From Siphonodentalium dalli (taxonomy: Eukaryota; Mollusca; Scaphopoda; Gadilida; Siphonodentaliidae): DNA of 64,000 nt. The stretch lies in the NCBI GenBank assembly GCA_032622095.1, contig CP136062.1, positions 141,254,351 through 141,318,350 on the forward strand, written 5' to 3'. Positions within the stretch are counted from its first letter, which is position 1. Each line of letters starts with the position of its first letter. Positions 25,601 to 35,530 of this stretch are shown here, one piece after another. The notes below the pieces were generated by a model. It had not been told where the DNA came from. It made no database searches and saw only the letters and a program-made list of their open reading frames with translations. The translations under genes and the position numbers were made by a program.

Positions 25601-26614
25601 ACTTGGGTCTCATTTTCAGTTTTGACGGTAAAATGGAGAGAGCTTGTGAAAACTTGAGCGGTCGAGCTTCAAAGGCTATGTATTTCATGACGAATTCATT
25701 GAATTCACAGACATAATTGTCTCTCAGTACTAAATGTAATTGTTTGACAAATTAATAATGCCTATTCTGTTGTATGGTTGCGAAATATGGGCTGCTGAGT
25801 TGAAATTTCCGTTTGTCGATAACTATATATACCCTCTTGAGCAGACACATTTAAAGTTCTGTAAAAATATACTACATCTCAATAGAAAAGCGTCAAATCA
25901 TGCTTCGAGGGCTGAACTAGGTCGATACCCCATAGCAATTAATGCCATCGGAAATATGTTCAAATATCTAAATAAACTTCGTTTTGCACAACCGGGAAAT
26001 ATAATACATGATTCTTTCACAGAATTTCTATTGTGTAATCTTCCAACGTGGGACATACATCTTGCGAAAAGCGGTATCAATATATCACAGTCTAATAAAA
26101 CGATAGGATTCACCGACAAACTTATAATTGAGAGACTAAAATCAGAACATGTAAATCATTTCAAAAAAGATATATTCGATGACGACAAAAAGAATGGTGC
26201 TAATAAACTACGCACATATAGAACATTCAAAGACAAATATGAAATAAAACCATACCTCAAACATGTCCGATCACCAACGACAAAAGAGAAATGTTCACCC
26301 GACTGAGTGTTAGCAATCATATATTAGCTATAGAAAAAGGCCGACACACACAGCCAAAGAAGTTATTAAAAGACAGAATTTTTCTCATGTGTGATAGGAA
26401 AAAAGTTGAAACTGAAAAACATTTCATAATGGAATGCAGTGCGTACACTGACTTCAGGAAAGAATTATTTGATGTTGCTAGCACTAATAACATACACTTT
26501 ACAAATATGAACGATGATGATAAATTCATTTTTATAATGAAAAATGAAGACAAAGTAATTATGAATTCCGTGTGCAACATATCCGGTTATTCTTCCAAAG
26601 GAGAACAAATATAA
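22642..26614 (+). pseudogene. decayed LINE ORF2 (endonuclease + RT)
   Basis: This is a broken copy of a non-LTR retrotransposon ORF2 related to 29472-32924. Fragments in order: endonuclease start with WNIQGL and TETWHND (22642-22850); a 520-bp insertion; GGIAFYC, SVYIPP and GGDFN (23367-23843); SDHSQLSVHL (about 23960); RT start with NYRPIALSS (about 24880); FVDFKKAFDSV (about 25092); GVRQG followed by a stop where Cys is expected (25279-25281); FADDLVLL (about 25391); a C-terminal tail with EKHFIMEC (26290-26614). At least six frame breaks separate the pieces, so it cannot make a working enzyme. Similarity to the intact neighbour is clear but moderate, indicating a related subfamily rather than a recent duplicate. 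It lies immediately upstream of that element, in the same orientation. Confidence 0.9.
22849..23369. mobile_element. MITE with ~150-bp terminal inverted repeats
   Basis: A 520-bp insert splits the endonuclease codons of the decayed LINE. Its left end, CACCCCTGGTCAAGTGGTCC (22851), is matched by the reverse complement of the right end at 23369. Pairing continues through TCCTGCTGAATTGCTATGATGC, GCAAACTGATGCTGTTA and TTTCGCGGTGTT for about 150 bp. The flanks show a probable 8-bp duplication, GAAAAGAA (22841-22848 and 23370-23377). There is no transposase. The length of the duplication would fit a hAT-type source, which is inference. Confidence 0.85.
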
Positions 26615-26794
26615 ATATGGGGAAATGAAAGTTATGGGAAATTTATATTTAATTAAGAATCGTAACGTCATCGCGGAAGGCTGCAACGAAAATTCGCTCC
26701 GGCTCCGCCGTGAAATTATATATTGTATATAATTAAATGGGTAATTTCTAAATCTCGAATCTGGACTTCGGGGATAGTCATTAAAGTCAAAATG

Positions 26795-27283
26795 GAGATG
26801 GACATGGATAAGCACGAGCATATGGATGGTAATGAGACAGAGCTGAAATCTGATCGAGATGATGGAACAGAGCCGAAATCTGATCTGAGTGAGGAATCTC
26901 CGGAAGAATGGGAAGATCAAGATGCACCTTCAGATTGCAGACATGAGGTAGTTAAAGACTATAACCTAGACATTAATAAAGTGGTTGCAAGAAAGTCAGG
27001 TATGTTAACTGAATTGTATCAACTTGACGTTAAAGACAAAGGGAAATGTATTACTTTGACATTGGACACAATACAGTTAGAGAAATACACAGAAGGATTA
27101 ACGCATAAATATTGGGACTCCGCTAAATGTGTCGAAAAAGAAGGTTCAGTTTGGAAGTGCGTATATGATAAATCTACTGATAGGAATTATGTTGGAGATG
27201 TCATAACTGTGCCAAAAACAAAATGTTCGAAAATTACTTTGCACACATACAAGACTCAGAATAAAGTTATGATACAAGGTTAA
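26795..27283 (+). CDS. LINE ORF1, N-terminal part (before frame shift)
   Basis: The likely start is the ATG at 26792-26795 opening a very acidic, Met/Asp/Glu-rich leader (MEMDMDKHEH). A folded-looking region follows with VWKCVYD and SKITLHTYKTQNKVMIQG at its end. This second part resembles N-terminal regions of invertebrate LINE ORF1 proteins, which probably bind nucleic acid; that is inference. The frame meets TAA at 27281-27283, but the next frame continues at once with KKAVEWWIENHLP, so the protein almost certainly joins the following coding region. The break sits at GGTTAAAAAAAAGG. Confidence 0.65.
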   Translation, partial: EMDMDKHEHMDGNETELKSDRDDGTEPKSDLSEESPEEWEDQDAPSDCRHEVVKDYNLDINKVVARKSGMLTELYQLDVKDKGKCITLTLDTIQLEKYTEGLTHKYWDSAKCVEKEGSVWKCVYDKSTDRNYVGDVITVPKTKCSKITLHTYKTQNKVMIQG

Positions 27284-27286
27284 AAA

Positions 27287-29066
27287 AAAGGCTGTAGAAT
27301 GGTGGATTGAAAACCATCTTCCAGAAATTTATCAGAAAGGATTTAATGTAACATCGGATGAAGAAGTTACGAAAATTAAAAATGCAATCGCTTCCAAACA
27401 ATTATCTTCTATGGCACTGGATAAAACAACGGTTGTTCACATTACACCAGCAGTTAAGTCACAGTTGTCAGGATGTGGACAAATGAGACTTCACTATACG
27501 ACACCCAGGAGGCCTGGCATCAGAAATACTACAGGTGTTGGCAGGCCTTTGGCACTTCGACTCCCGTCTTCATGTAAAAATGTGTACCTTCCGTCGACAG
27601 TCGGTAATCTCTTTTCCACAACGTTGTTAAAAAAGTCAGTGGATGACTTAAGTATATGTGTCGAAGAGATTAATTTATCTAAAATAGAACAGGACAACAA
27701 CACGGATCAGCTCATAAATGATTTACGTGCTCAAATGCAGAACTCAATGAAAGTATACACAAACGAATTGAATTCTAAAATTGAAGACCTCGAAAAGGAA
27801 AATTCAAAGCTAAAATCGGAAATCAATAAACAGAAGAAAGAGTTCTCTTCTAAAATAGAAGATGTGAAAAGGGACCATTCTTCACTGAAAAATGAACAGA
27901 AGAAATTGCGCAGCGAGATGATTGAAATGAAAAAACAACAGAAAAAAATTAATGAAGAAAATGTTGAACGTTCGGCGAATGGAACGGTGAACGAAAATAA
28001 AGTCGAAAAACTCATCAGCACGATTCTTAACCCGCTGGCATCTCCTTTCAACAGTGATGAAATGTTGAGTGAAATTAATACTCGAACTGACAGTCAAACT
28101 TTAACATCACAACTGACCGCCAATAACCGTGAAGTTATTGTATCACCGCGTTCAAGAGAAAGACATACTGTATCCTCTTTAAGAAAGCTGAATACTTTTG
28201 ACAGACAACATTTTCAATATGCAAAGCATATGCCCTTGCACTTAATTGTTGGAGATTCAGTTGTTGGTGGAATTAATCCCCTGAAGATGTCAAAGAAACG
28301 AGAACGAGTCAGTACGATTGTGACACCCGGTCAACGGATTACAGAGCTTAATGCGTGGCTCGAGGGAGACTTGCAATTTCAAAATGTTGGAACAGTAACG
28401 ATACATATTGGTATCAATTCGTGCAGGAATGGTATCTCAACCAGCGCCAGTGATTTGGAATCACTCGCTTCAAACATCAGATCTCAGTTCCGTGGAGCAG
28501 AAATAAGGATTTCTTCCATTCTTCCAACAACGCATTCGGATGTGATCAACGAGATTGTTTATGATACAAATTTGCAGTATCAAAACATGTGCAGAAAGAA
28601 TGGATTTATATTTGTTGACAACTGTTTAACATTCCTTTCACACGGCAGGATTAGAGTAGATTTGTTCAGAGACAATTGGCACCCAAATAGAGATGGTTCT
28701 AAAGTTCTGGCATTGAATATCAAATACCCCCAGGAGGAAATGAATGAGATCGCAGTGGACAGATGTGATGATGATACAGTGATAGATCGGCGTGCAAACT
28801 TTTTAGGGGAACACCGGCAGATGTATCGGGAAATGCGTCCCAAGACATCATCTGTGGCGACCAGATCAACTGAGCGAGACACGGGTACTGGTAATGAGAT
28901 GGGACTTGCCTTCGGACATCGGAATATCAATTCCTATCGACACGAGAATGTTCGTCAGAATGAAGAACAGTGTTTTCAAAGTGTTAGAACAGATGAGCTA
29001 TCTTTTTGTTCACAGCAACTAGCACAAATTCTGAAATACATTAATAACCAACATAAACCTCAGTAG
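27287..29066 (+). CDS. LINE ORF1, coiled coil + SGNH esterase-like
   Basis: From 27287 the frame is open for about 590 codons. The first Met is at 27411, but the 40 codons before it read like protein, so 27411 is probably not the true start. A long charged coiled coil covers roughly 27690-27970 (repeated Glu/Lys heptads). An SGNH/GDSL-hydrolase-like domain follows: block I GDSVVGG (about 28250), block III GINSC (about 28411) and block V DNWHP (about 28671) supply the Ser, Asn and Asp/His of the family. Esterase-type ORF1 proteins are known from the CR1/L2 LINE group, where the coiled coil mediates multimerisation and RNA packaging. The C-terminal 120 residues are polar and unassigned. Confidence 0.8.
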
Positions 29067-29471
29067 GTCACTTTTTTAAATACATGTATATGCATATATC
29101 ATATATCTAGATTGTTTTATTTATTTACAATATTACCGTACTAACAAATCAATTGCGTAGCAGTATAGTCGCATAAATCTATTATGCGTGGTAACACGAT
29201 TTATAATATACGTTTATGATTCGTTTACGATAATAATTGCGCGGCTATATATTGGTCCAATTATATACGCAAAATGGTATAATTGTTTTGTTGAAACAGC
29301 GTCTGGATACTTAAAATTAACGAGGTAGACTAGTGTTGAAACGATGGTCTAAAGAGTTTAAAGATATATACAATGTGACTGGAATATATGCCTATTTCAA
29401 TTTTGACTTTCCTATCTAGACTATTCCCGACAGTCCTTTTCGAATATCGTTACCTATATATATATACACAT

Positions 29472-32400
29472 ATGAGCTCTCTTTCGCAAAACCATAACCG
29501 TCGGCGGAAAATTGCATATACTGCCTGGAATGCGCAAGGCTTTGTGAATAAAATTACCGATGAAGATTGCCGAAAGCATTTAGAAAAATATGATTTTATA
29601 ACGATATCAGAAACCTGGCACCACTCTGTGGATGATATAGAAATGCCAGGGTACTGCTGCTTTGATCTTAGTAGAGGGTCAAATAGTACAATCAGAGGAG
29701 GAATTGCCTTTTATTGTAAGAATAAGTATAAGTCTTCTGTAATTAGAGTCTTGAAATTAAATCAATACGCAATATGGGTTGAATTTTGTGGCAGTATCTT
29801 CAATATGCAATCGAATGTAGTATTTATATCCATATATATTCCTCCTGCGAACTCGACTTTCTGGGCTCATAGTAGCAATTACGATTCCGTGTACGACAGC
29901 ATTGAAACACTTTTAAAAGATTGTAAGTCGGACGACTTTGTTATCTTGGGAGGGGATTTTAACTCGAGAACAGCGAAACGGCCGGATTATGTTACAGACG
30001 ATTGCGATAGGTATGGCCCCCTTCCCAATACGTATAAAGTTGATGAAATCGCTGCACGAGAAAGTTTAGATGATAAAGTAAACCATTTTGGGCGACAACT
30101 CCTCTCATTATGTAAAGCTGCGTCACTGCGTATACTCAATGGAAGAACACCCGGCGATTCTTTTGGGAACTTTACGAGTTGTCAATATAATGGGTGCAGT
30201 GTAGTCGATTATATTATAGTGTCCGAGAAATATCTATCGGACGTGTCCTATTTCTGTGTCAAAAATCCAAATGAATTTTCAGATCACAGCCAGCTTGCTG
30301 TTCACTTAGAATATTTTCAAGAGAGTAGTAATTGTGATAACATGTTTATATATGAATATACTGTACCGAAATATTCATTGAAATGGACTAAAGATAGTGC
30401 AAACAAGGCAATAATGACTGTTAACAGCAAATGTTTCCAAGACGAATTATCGAGGTTAAGAGTATCGCGTTATGAAGAAACCGCAAATGACACAGAAAAA
30501 GCTGTAACTGACTTTACGGAACTTCTTAAAAGATTGAATAAGTCGGCATCCAAAACTGTAAAGAATGGTAAAATTAAGCAATATAAAAAACGTAGGTGGT
30601 TTAATGATAAGTGTAAAACACTAAAATGCATAATGCAAAAAGCTGTGCGCGAAATGAGAGAGCAGCCGCTGAACAAAAGTTTAATTGAAAAATTTTGCGC
30701 AGCCAAAAAAGCATATAAAAGGGAAACTAAATATAGAGCTAAATTATTCCGACACAAATTTGCAATAGAACTTGAAAACATGGAAACGTCAGATCCGAGT
30801 GAATACTGGAAGTTTATTAAAAAAATGAGAGATGATAGTAGGAAAGATAACGACGATCTTGATCCAGACATTAGTGTTAAATTCTTTAATGATTTATATT
30901 GCAATAGCGCTAATCGGGATAAAGATACTTTTATATGTAAAACAGACAAACCTAAGATCATTTGCGATCTCAATAATGATGAAATTTCGACCCTGGAAGT
31001 AATAGGCGTTCTGAAGAGTTTGAAAAATAATAAATCTCCAGGCAGTGACGGGCTGCGGAATGAACTATTGAAAGCCGTCGGACCGATTATGGCACAAGAT
31101 TTAACAAAGTTGTTTAATTTGGTTCTGAACTCTTCATATTATCCTACATGTTGGAGCGAGTCCACACTGACACCTATCTATAAAAAAGGTGATCGTCACG
31201 ATCCAAACAATTATAGAGCTATAGCTTTGAGCAGTTCTATAAGTAAAATATTTAACAAAATAATCAATACACGAATTTCCAAATTTTTGGATGATAATGA
31301 TATTATAAGTGATAATCAACATGGATTTAGAAAAAATAGAAGCACGATTGATAGTGCGTTCATTTTAAAATCGCTAACTACTAAGTACCTGAAAGAGGCA
31401 AAACCTCTATATGCAGTATTTGTAGACTTCCGTAAGGCATTTGATACTGTCCACCGAGAGACAATGTTTACTAAATTGAAACATGTTGGTATCAATGGCA
31501 ATATTATGAAAACTATTGAATCTATGTATGCGTCAAGTGCTTATTCGGTACGAACTAGCCAAGGTTATGGGCCTCATATGATTTCAAATATTGGCGTTAG
31601 ACAAGGATGTATTATTTCTCCCACAATTTTCAAAATATTTATTGATGACATTAGCGCCGAATTTGACGATTCGTGCAAACCGGTTAAAGTTGGCGAAAAA
31701 TCTCTAAGTCATATGCTATTTGCAGATGATCTGGTTATGCTATCTGAAACTGCTGAAGGTATGCAAAGATGTTTGAATAAATTGGAGAATTACAGCATAA
31801 GGAACAAAGTAGAAGTGAATCTTCAGAAAACTAAATGCCTGATATTCAGGAAACGAGCAACAAAAAAACTAACTGCCTTTAAATTAAGCAACACTCCGTT
31901 GGAAACAGTTAAGGAATATACCTATCTTGGTATTAAATTTTGTGCGAATGGAAAATTTTGCAAAGCCCAGATAGATGTTAACAACAAAGGGTTAAAAGCA
32001 ATGTATAGTTTAATGTCATCCTTGCGCAAACATGAAATTTTCTCAGTAAGCATTTGGTGTAAACTATTTGACAAGCTGATAAAACCTATCGTTTTATATG
32101 GTTGCGAAATATTGGCATCGCATATTAATATTAACAAGCTCGAATCTATTCCATGTGAAATTACACATGTTAAATTTTGTAAATCAGTGTTGGGTTTAAA
32201 TAGAATGGCGTCTAATCACGCGACAAGAGCAGAATTGGGCAGATTTCCGATAGCACATGATGCGATAATGAATGCTGTAAGATATATGCTTAAACTGTCT
32301 GAAAGAAAACCGAATATGTTACTTCAGAATTCTGCCCAAATATGCGAGGAATATATAATTCCACCGTTTTTGGCAGAAGCACTTCACATGCCAAAAATAA

Positions 32401-32924
32401 GCGATTTAGAGAATAACCTATCGCTGGAATATCTCAATAAAGTCCGGGAAGAATTAAAATGCGTTCATATTCTAACGTTCAAAAACGAAATATTCGATGA
32501 CAACAAGAAAAATGGTATGAATAAATTAAGAACGTATCGTTGTTTCAAAGAACAATATGAAATTGAACCATACTTACTCCAAATTACAAATTTTTATACG
32601 AGATCGTGTTTCAGTAAGCTTAGAGTAAGCAATCATAAGTTGCAGGTAGAGGTTGGGCGACACGCTCAGCCAAAAATACCTTACGAGAAACGCATATGTA
32701 AAAAATGTGAAGCAAATGAAATTGAAACGGAAGAACACTTTATAATGAGATGTGAAAAACATAACCATTTGCGGAAGAGATTTTTCACTGAAATAGGAGT
32801 TCACCAACCAATTTTCGTAAACTTTGATGAAATAGAAAAGTTCATATTCCTCATGAAGGCTGAACACCCGAGTATATGCAATCTGATCTGTAACATGGTT
32901 CGGCAGTTTTCCGCAAATAAATGA
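29472..32924 (+). CDS. LINE ORF2: endonuclease + reverse transcriptase
   Basis: The frame is open from 29388. I prefer the ATG at 29472 because the 28 codons before it are hydrophobic and precede the endonuclease fold, giving 1150 aa. The apurinic-like endonuclease has TAWNAQGF, ISETWH (Glu), SIYIPP, LGGDFNSR (Asp/Asn) and SDHSQL (Asp-His). The RT carries KSPGSDG, NNYRAIALSS, NQHGFRKNRS, FVDFRKAFD (about 31428, first catalytic Asp), GVRQGCIISP, FADDLVML (about 31719, catalytic Asp pair) and YLGIKF. The C-terminal tail ends in a zinc-knuckle-like CKKC...EEHFIMRC. No stop or frame shift interrupts the catalytic domains, so ORF2 could be functional. It nicks target DNA and copies its own RNA into the site. 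An antisense frame at 30470-30973 is a shadow. Confidence 0.93.
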   Translation: MSSLSQNHNRRRKIAYTAWNAQGFVNKITDEDCRKHLEKYDFITISETWHHSVDDIEMPGYCCFDLSRGSNSTIRGGIAFYCKNKYKSSVIRVLKLNQYAIWVEFCGSIFNMQSNVVFISIYIPPANSTFWAHSSNYDSVYDSIETLLKDCKSDDFVILGGDFNSRTAKRPDYVTDDCDRYGPLPNTYKVDEIAARESLDDKVNHFGRQLLSLCKAASLRILNGRTPGDSFGNFTSCQYNGCSVVDYIIVSEKYLSDVSYFCVKNPNEFSDHSQLAVHLEYFQESSNCDNMFIYEYTVPKYSLKWTKDSANKAIMTVNSKCFQDELSRLRVSRYEETANDTEKAVTDFTELLKRLNKSASKTVKNGKIKQYKKRRWFNDKCKTLKCIMQKAVREMREQPLNKSLIEKFCAAKKAYKRETKYRAKLFRHKFAIELENMETSDPSEYWKFIKKMRDDSRKDNDDLDPDISVKFFNDLYCNSANRDKDTFICKTDKPKIICDLNNDEISTLEVIGVLKSLKNNKSPGSDGLRNELLKAVGPIMAQDLTKLFNLVLNSSYYPTCWSESTLTPIYKKGDRHDPNNYRAIALSSSISKIFNKIINTRISKFLDDNDIISDNQHGFRKNRSTIDSAFILKSLTTKYLKEAKPLYAVFVDFRKAFDTVHRETMFTKLKHVGINGNIMKTIESMYASSAYSVRTSQGYGPHMISNIGVRQGCIISPTIFKIFIDDISAEFDDSCKPVKVGEKSLSHMLFADDLVMLSETAEGMQRCLNKLENYSIRNKVEVNLQKTKCLIFRKRATKKLTAFKLSNTPLETVKEYTYLGIKFCANGKFCKAQIDVNNKGLKAMYSLMSSLRKHEIFSVSIWCKLFDKLIKPIVLYGCEILASHININKLESIPCEITHVKFCKSVLGLNRMASNHATRAELGRFPIAHDAIMNAVRYMLKLSERKPNMLLQNSAQICEEYIIPPFLAEALHMPKISDLENNLSLEYLNKVREELKCVHILTFKNEIFDDNKKNGMNKLRTYRCFKEQYEIEPYLLQITNFYTRSCFSKLRVSNHKLQVEVGRHAQPKIPYEKRICKKCEANEIETEEHFIMRCEKHNHLRKRFFTEIGVHQPIFVNFDEIEKFIFLMKAEHPSICNLICNMVRQFSANK

Positions 32925-33072
32925 GAATATAGTGTTGAGTTACAAATACATGTTATATATATATTTTATATGAAATTGTCTTGACTTGTGTTTAAATTAT
33001 CTGTATTATGACAACTGCCCCGCGTGGGTGTATTATGTCAATAAAAATGTTATGTTATGTTATGTTATAGTT

Positions 33073-33206
33073 ATAGTTTTTGTTTACTGTTATATATGCA
33101 CATATATTATGTATTATGTTTAATTTACTTGTAATTTATGTTATTTGCAACTGCCTGCACTGGTGTATTGCAATAAACTATCTGATCTTATCTTATCTTA
33201 TCTTAT
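33073..33206 (+). repeat. second LINE 3' tail with (CTTAT)n
   Basis: The 3' UTR motif of the intact LINE (CAACTGCC, then TGGTGTATT and CAATAAA) is repeated here in variant form and ends in (CTTAT)n at about 33187-33206 instead of (TTATG)n. It is probably the 3' end of another subfamily, or a tail duplication. It abuts the 3' end of the WSC gene on the opposite strand. Confidence 0.65.
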
Positions 33207-33225
33207 AACCGACTTACATATAGTA

Positions 33226-33303
33226 AGTCATAGTCCTGTTTCGTTGATCCCGCTGATCCAGCCATTCATAGTCCTGTTTCGTAGATCCCACTAACCCAGC
33301 CAT
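33226..33303 (-). repeat. 38-bp tandem duplication at gene 3' end
   Basis: On the minus strand AATGGCTGG...GGGATC...ACGAAACAGGACTATG occurs twice in a row, about 38 bp apart. The first copy contains the last codons and the TGA of the WSC gene. The second would lie in its 3' UTR and ends in the same TGA in its own frame. Confidence 0.8.
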
Positions 33304-33432
33304 TCCCGCATTTCTTCGTTGGATCACCTGGGCATGTTTTGGAGCAACTGGATTCGTCAAGTTTCCCGTAACGACCAAAGTGGTTGCCACAGTAGCATTC
33401 TCTTGCCCATTGGACTCCGCCATATTTGTAGC
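33266..33432 (-). CDS. secreted PAN/WSC-domain gene, exon 3 (C-terminal half of WSC)
   Basis: The exon begins after the acceptor TTCTATAG (AG at 33434-33433) in phase 1 and ends at TGA (33268-33266), giving 54 complete codons. It encodes the second half of a WSC domain: YKYGGVQWARECYCGNHFG, then YGKLDE, C.KTCPGD, KKCGNGW and a short tail IYETGL. Cys spacing and the GRECxCG-like core are characteristic of WSC, a Cys-rich carbohydrate-binding extracellular module. The split Gly codon formed with exon 2 (G + GC) restores the usual SKGYKY-type junction. A tandem duplication follows the stop. No clear poly(A) signal was seen, and a LINE tail lies next to it. Confidence 0.85.
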
Positions 33433-33439
33433 CTATAGA

Positions 33440-33530
33440 ACACAAGACAACCATAGTCAAAAATGGTCACACCCCGATCAAGATCATATTATTAGGCATA
33501 TGTATAATATACGTTGGTTTCATGAATGAA
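33440..33530 (-). repeat. R1 fragment in intron
   Basis: The minus strand carries TGATCTTGATCGGG, GACCATTTTTGACTATGGTTG and CTTGTGTTCTATAG, the R1 signature also seen at 12220, 14910 and 50170. It lies directly upstream of the exon 3 acceptor, so part of the repeat may form the splice acceptor region. Confidence 0.6.
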
Positions 33531-35075
33531 CTACGGCTTATTACTGCAAGTTCCTCTTTCACCACACCGAAAGCCTCTAAATACGGATAACAAATCTAGT
33601 TATCGGTTAAATACACACCCTATACTTCGCAATACGATTTTTAGTCTACATTCCAACCGAGACGTACTTCATCAGTAATTTTAGCTGTTATATTATGCAT
33701 TGTGTTCGGGCCGCAATAAAATCTTCAAGAGTGGCCCAGCTATATTGTTCCCATCTAAATATCGAAAGCAATTAACGCGGTCATAAAGGTTACATACTGC
33801 AGCAATTGAGACATCCGCGAATATATAAACAGAAAACACTTCATAAAACTACAGTGCAAATACAATACATTTGTTATATATGCTACTATTTGACTATTAT
33901 ATATAATTATACGGTATATATCATATATGCAACGTCAGCCATTGTTGATTAATCCTTTCTTGTTTCCGTCACCTGTTTACCGTCGTTCCGTTTTTTTGGA
34001 TTTGTCGTAATATTTGGCGTAAACAGTTTGTTGTCTATTTACCGAAATAAAATTACATCTTCTTCAAATGATACCTGATGTCTTGATTATATTACTAATC
34101 TTGGACAATATCACCAGAAAAACAATGGATGTCACCTTTTATGTTATTTTGTGGTAATAGGACATTATATAATATATATATTTACGTATAGCCCCATTGA
34201 CACGGCCAGATCACACTGGCAGTATACACCAATAGGGCGTAATAATTATCAGCAGTGGAGTGTGAAAGGATACAAATAAAGCCACACAGCGTTCTTAGAT
34301 TCAAAATAAAAAAATCTTAAGACTGCTCGTATAGTTGCAAAAACCAACGAAAAAAAGCGTTCAAAATCTTGCACATTAACACTGCCTGTATATTTTTCAT
34401 ATGAAAGTATAGAGATATTGGTGAAACCTCCTATTTAAACTGGAATTGAACTAGCAGGCGTATTAATTTTTCACATCGTCAAGACTCATACGGCCTTGTC
34501 TGAAAAAGTTTACACAACCATTTATTTTTTATATGTTTCATCGGAAAATGTGACTACAGGCATATATAGTTTTGCAGGCATTCATATAATAATTAAGGAA
34601 TATTTGAAAAGTTTAATATTTTCCTAAGTGCAGTCGATGTTAGACTTATATCGCCCTCGGTTTGAAAATTACAAACTATATTGGTGTTAAATGTTACATA
34701 AGAAATGAACGGCGCTTTCAATGTGGTCATGAAATTTTGCTGAATTTATATATGGTGGTAAAAACCCACGATCACGTTGAATCCGCCATTTATTACTTAT
34801 TTGTATACTTAAATTCATTATCATTGTTTCATTAATTTGTTTGTTTTAATAATTCTCAAAGGGACGTACACGTATATCATGATTCATGACCTAGTCGGAC
34901 TAAATGTTCATGATGTATAGTGCACATCTGTGTACATGATACAGGCTTGGTGGAAACCGATGTCAATTTTTTTTTCTAGTAATAATTTTGGTTAACCTTC
35001 CCACCCCCATATCTGCAAGTGATCCAGAATGGAGACACTTGTTATGTTTATACAGCACCGTCATCTTCCTCGTAA
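33531..35075. other. intron, nothing recognised
   Basis: About 1.5 kb of AT-rich sequence in the last intron of the WSC gene. I see no repeat unit, open frame or site worth naming. Confidence 0.4.
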
Positions 35076-35079
35076 AATG

Positions 35080-35530
35080 TTACTGCTTATTGTTTGTTAA
35101 GTTCTGTCTGTATTTAATCCTATTTGATTGTAATAGGTAGGTATCAGTCATGAGCCACACTTTAATCACTGCCTTTCTTGATGCCACAGGCGAGTGTTTT
35201 GATGCTTCCCATACTCGATGTGGTGTATTGGTGGAGTCATCTTGTAGTTTTATCATACTTAATGTGGTTCTATTTTTATACTCATACCCATTTTGCATGT
35301 TCCAATATTGATGGACTTGTTTTTTACACATTGCTTTATATTCCTCTACTTTTGAATTATAAATGGTAGTATGCAGTATTAACACTGAGTGGGTCGGGTA
35401 GATCATATTTATCGATCACATTTATTATGACTACGAAACAGCTGTTGCTATTATTATCTTTAATCAGTAATTGTCTCAATCCTAATTCATACTCCGCAGT
35501 GTTATGTTTTGTTTTTTTGCGACATTGATT
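35080..35530 (-). pseudogene. LINE C-terminal fragment in intron
   Basis: The minus strand reads as the tail of a non-LTR RT: AEYELGLRQLLIKDN and DKYDLPDPLS (about 35500-35375), a frame shift, then TIYNSKVEEYK, VHQYWN, and KAVIKVWLMTDTYLLQSNR before it stops at 35080. KA.IK..L.TGTY.LQ..R is a recurring motif ahead of the terminal zinc knuckle in invertebrate LINEs. Both ends are missing. It is a dead relic and unrelated to the WSC coding exons. Confidence 0.65.

Larger units (their letters stand above)
26628..33072 (+). mobile_element. near-complete non-LTR retrotransposon (LINE)
   Basis: The element consists of a short 5' region, ORF1 (26795-29066, one frame shift), a 320-bp AT-rich spacer, an uninterrupted ORF2 (to 32924), and a 145-bp 3' UTR with AATAAAAATG followed by (TTATG)n ending at about 33072. 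Endonuclease-RT order, an esterase-like domain in ORF1 and a short simple-repeat tail instead of poly(A) suit the CR1/L2 assemblage. The exact clade is not resolved. The 5' boundary is approximate because no target-site duplication was found. Confidence 0.85.

Noticed and set aside
30470-30973. Long antisense open frame (167 codons)
   Set aside because: Lies wholly inside the intact LINE ORF2 on the opposite strand and follows its codon structure; no domain of its own.
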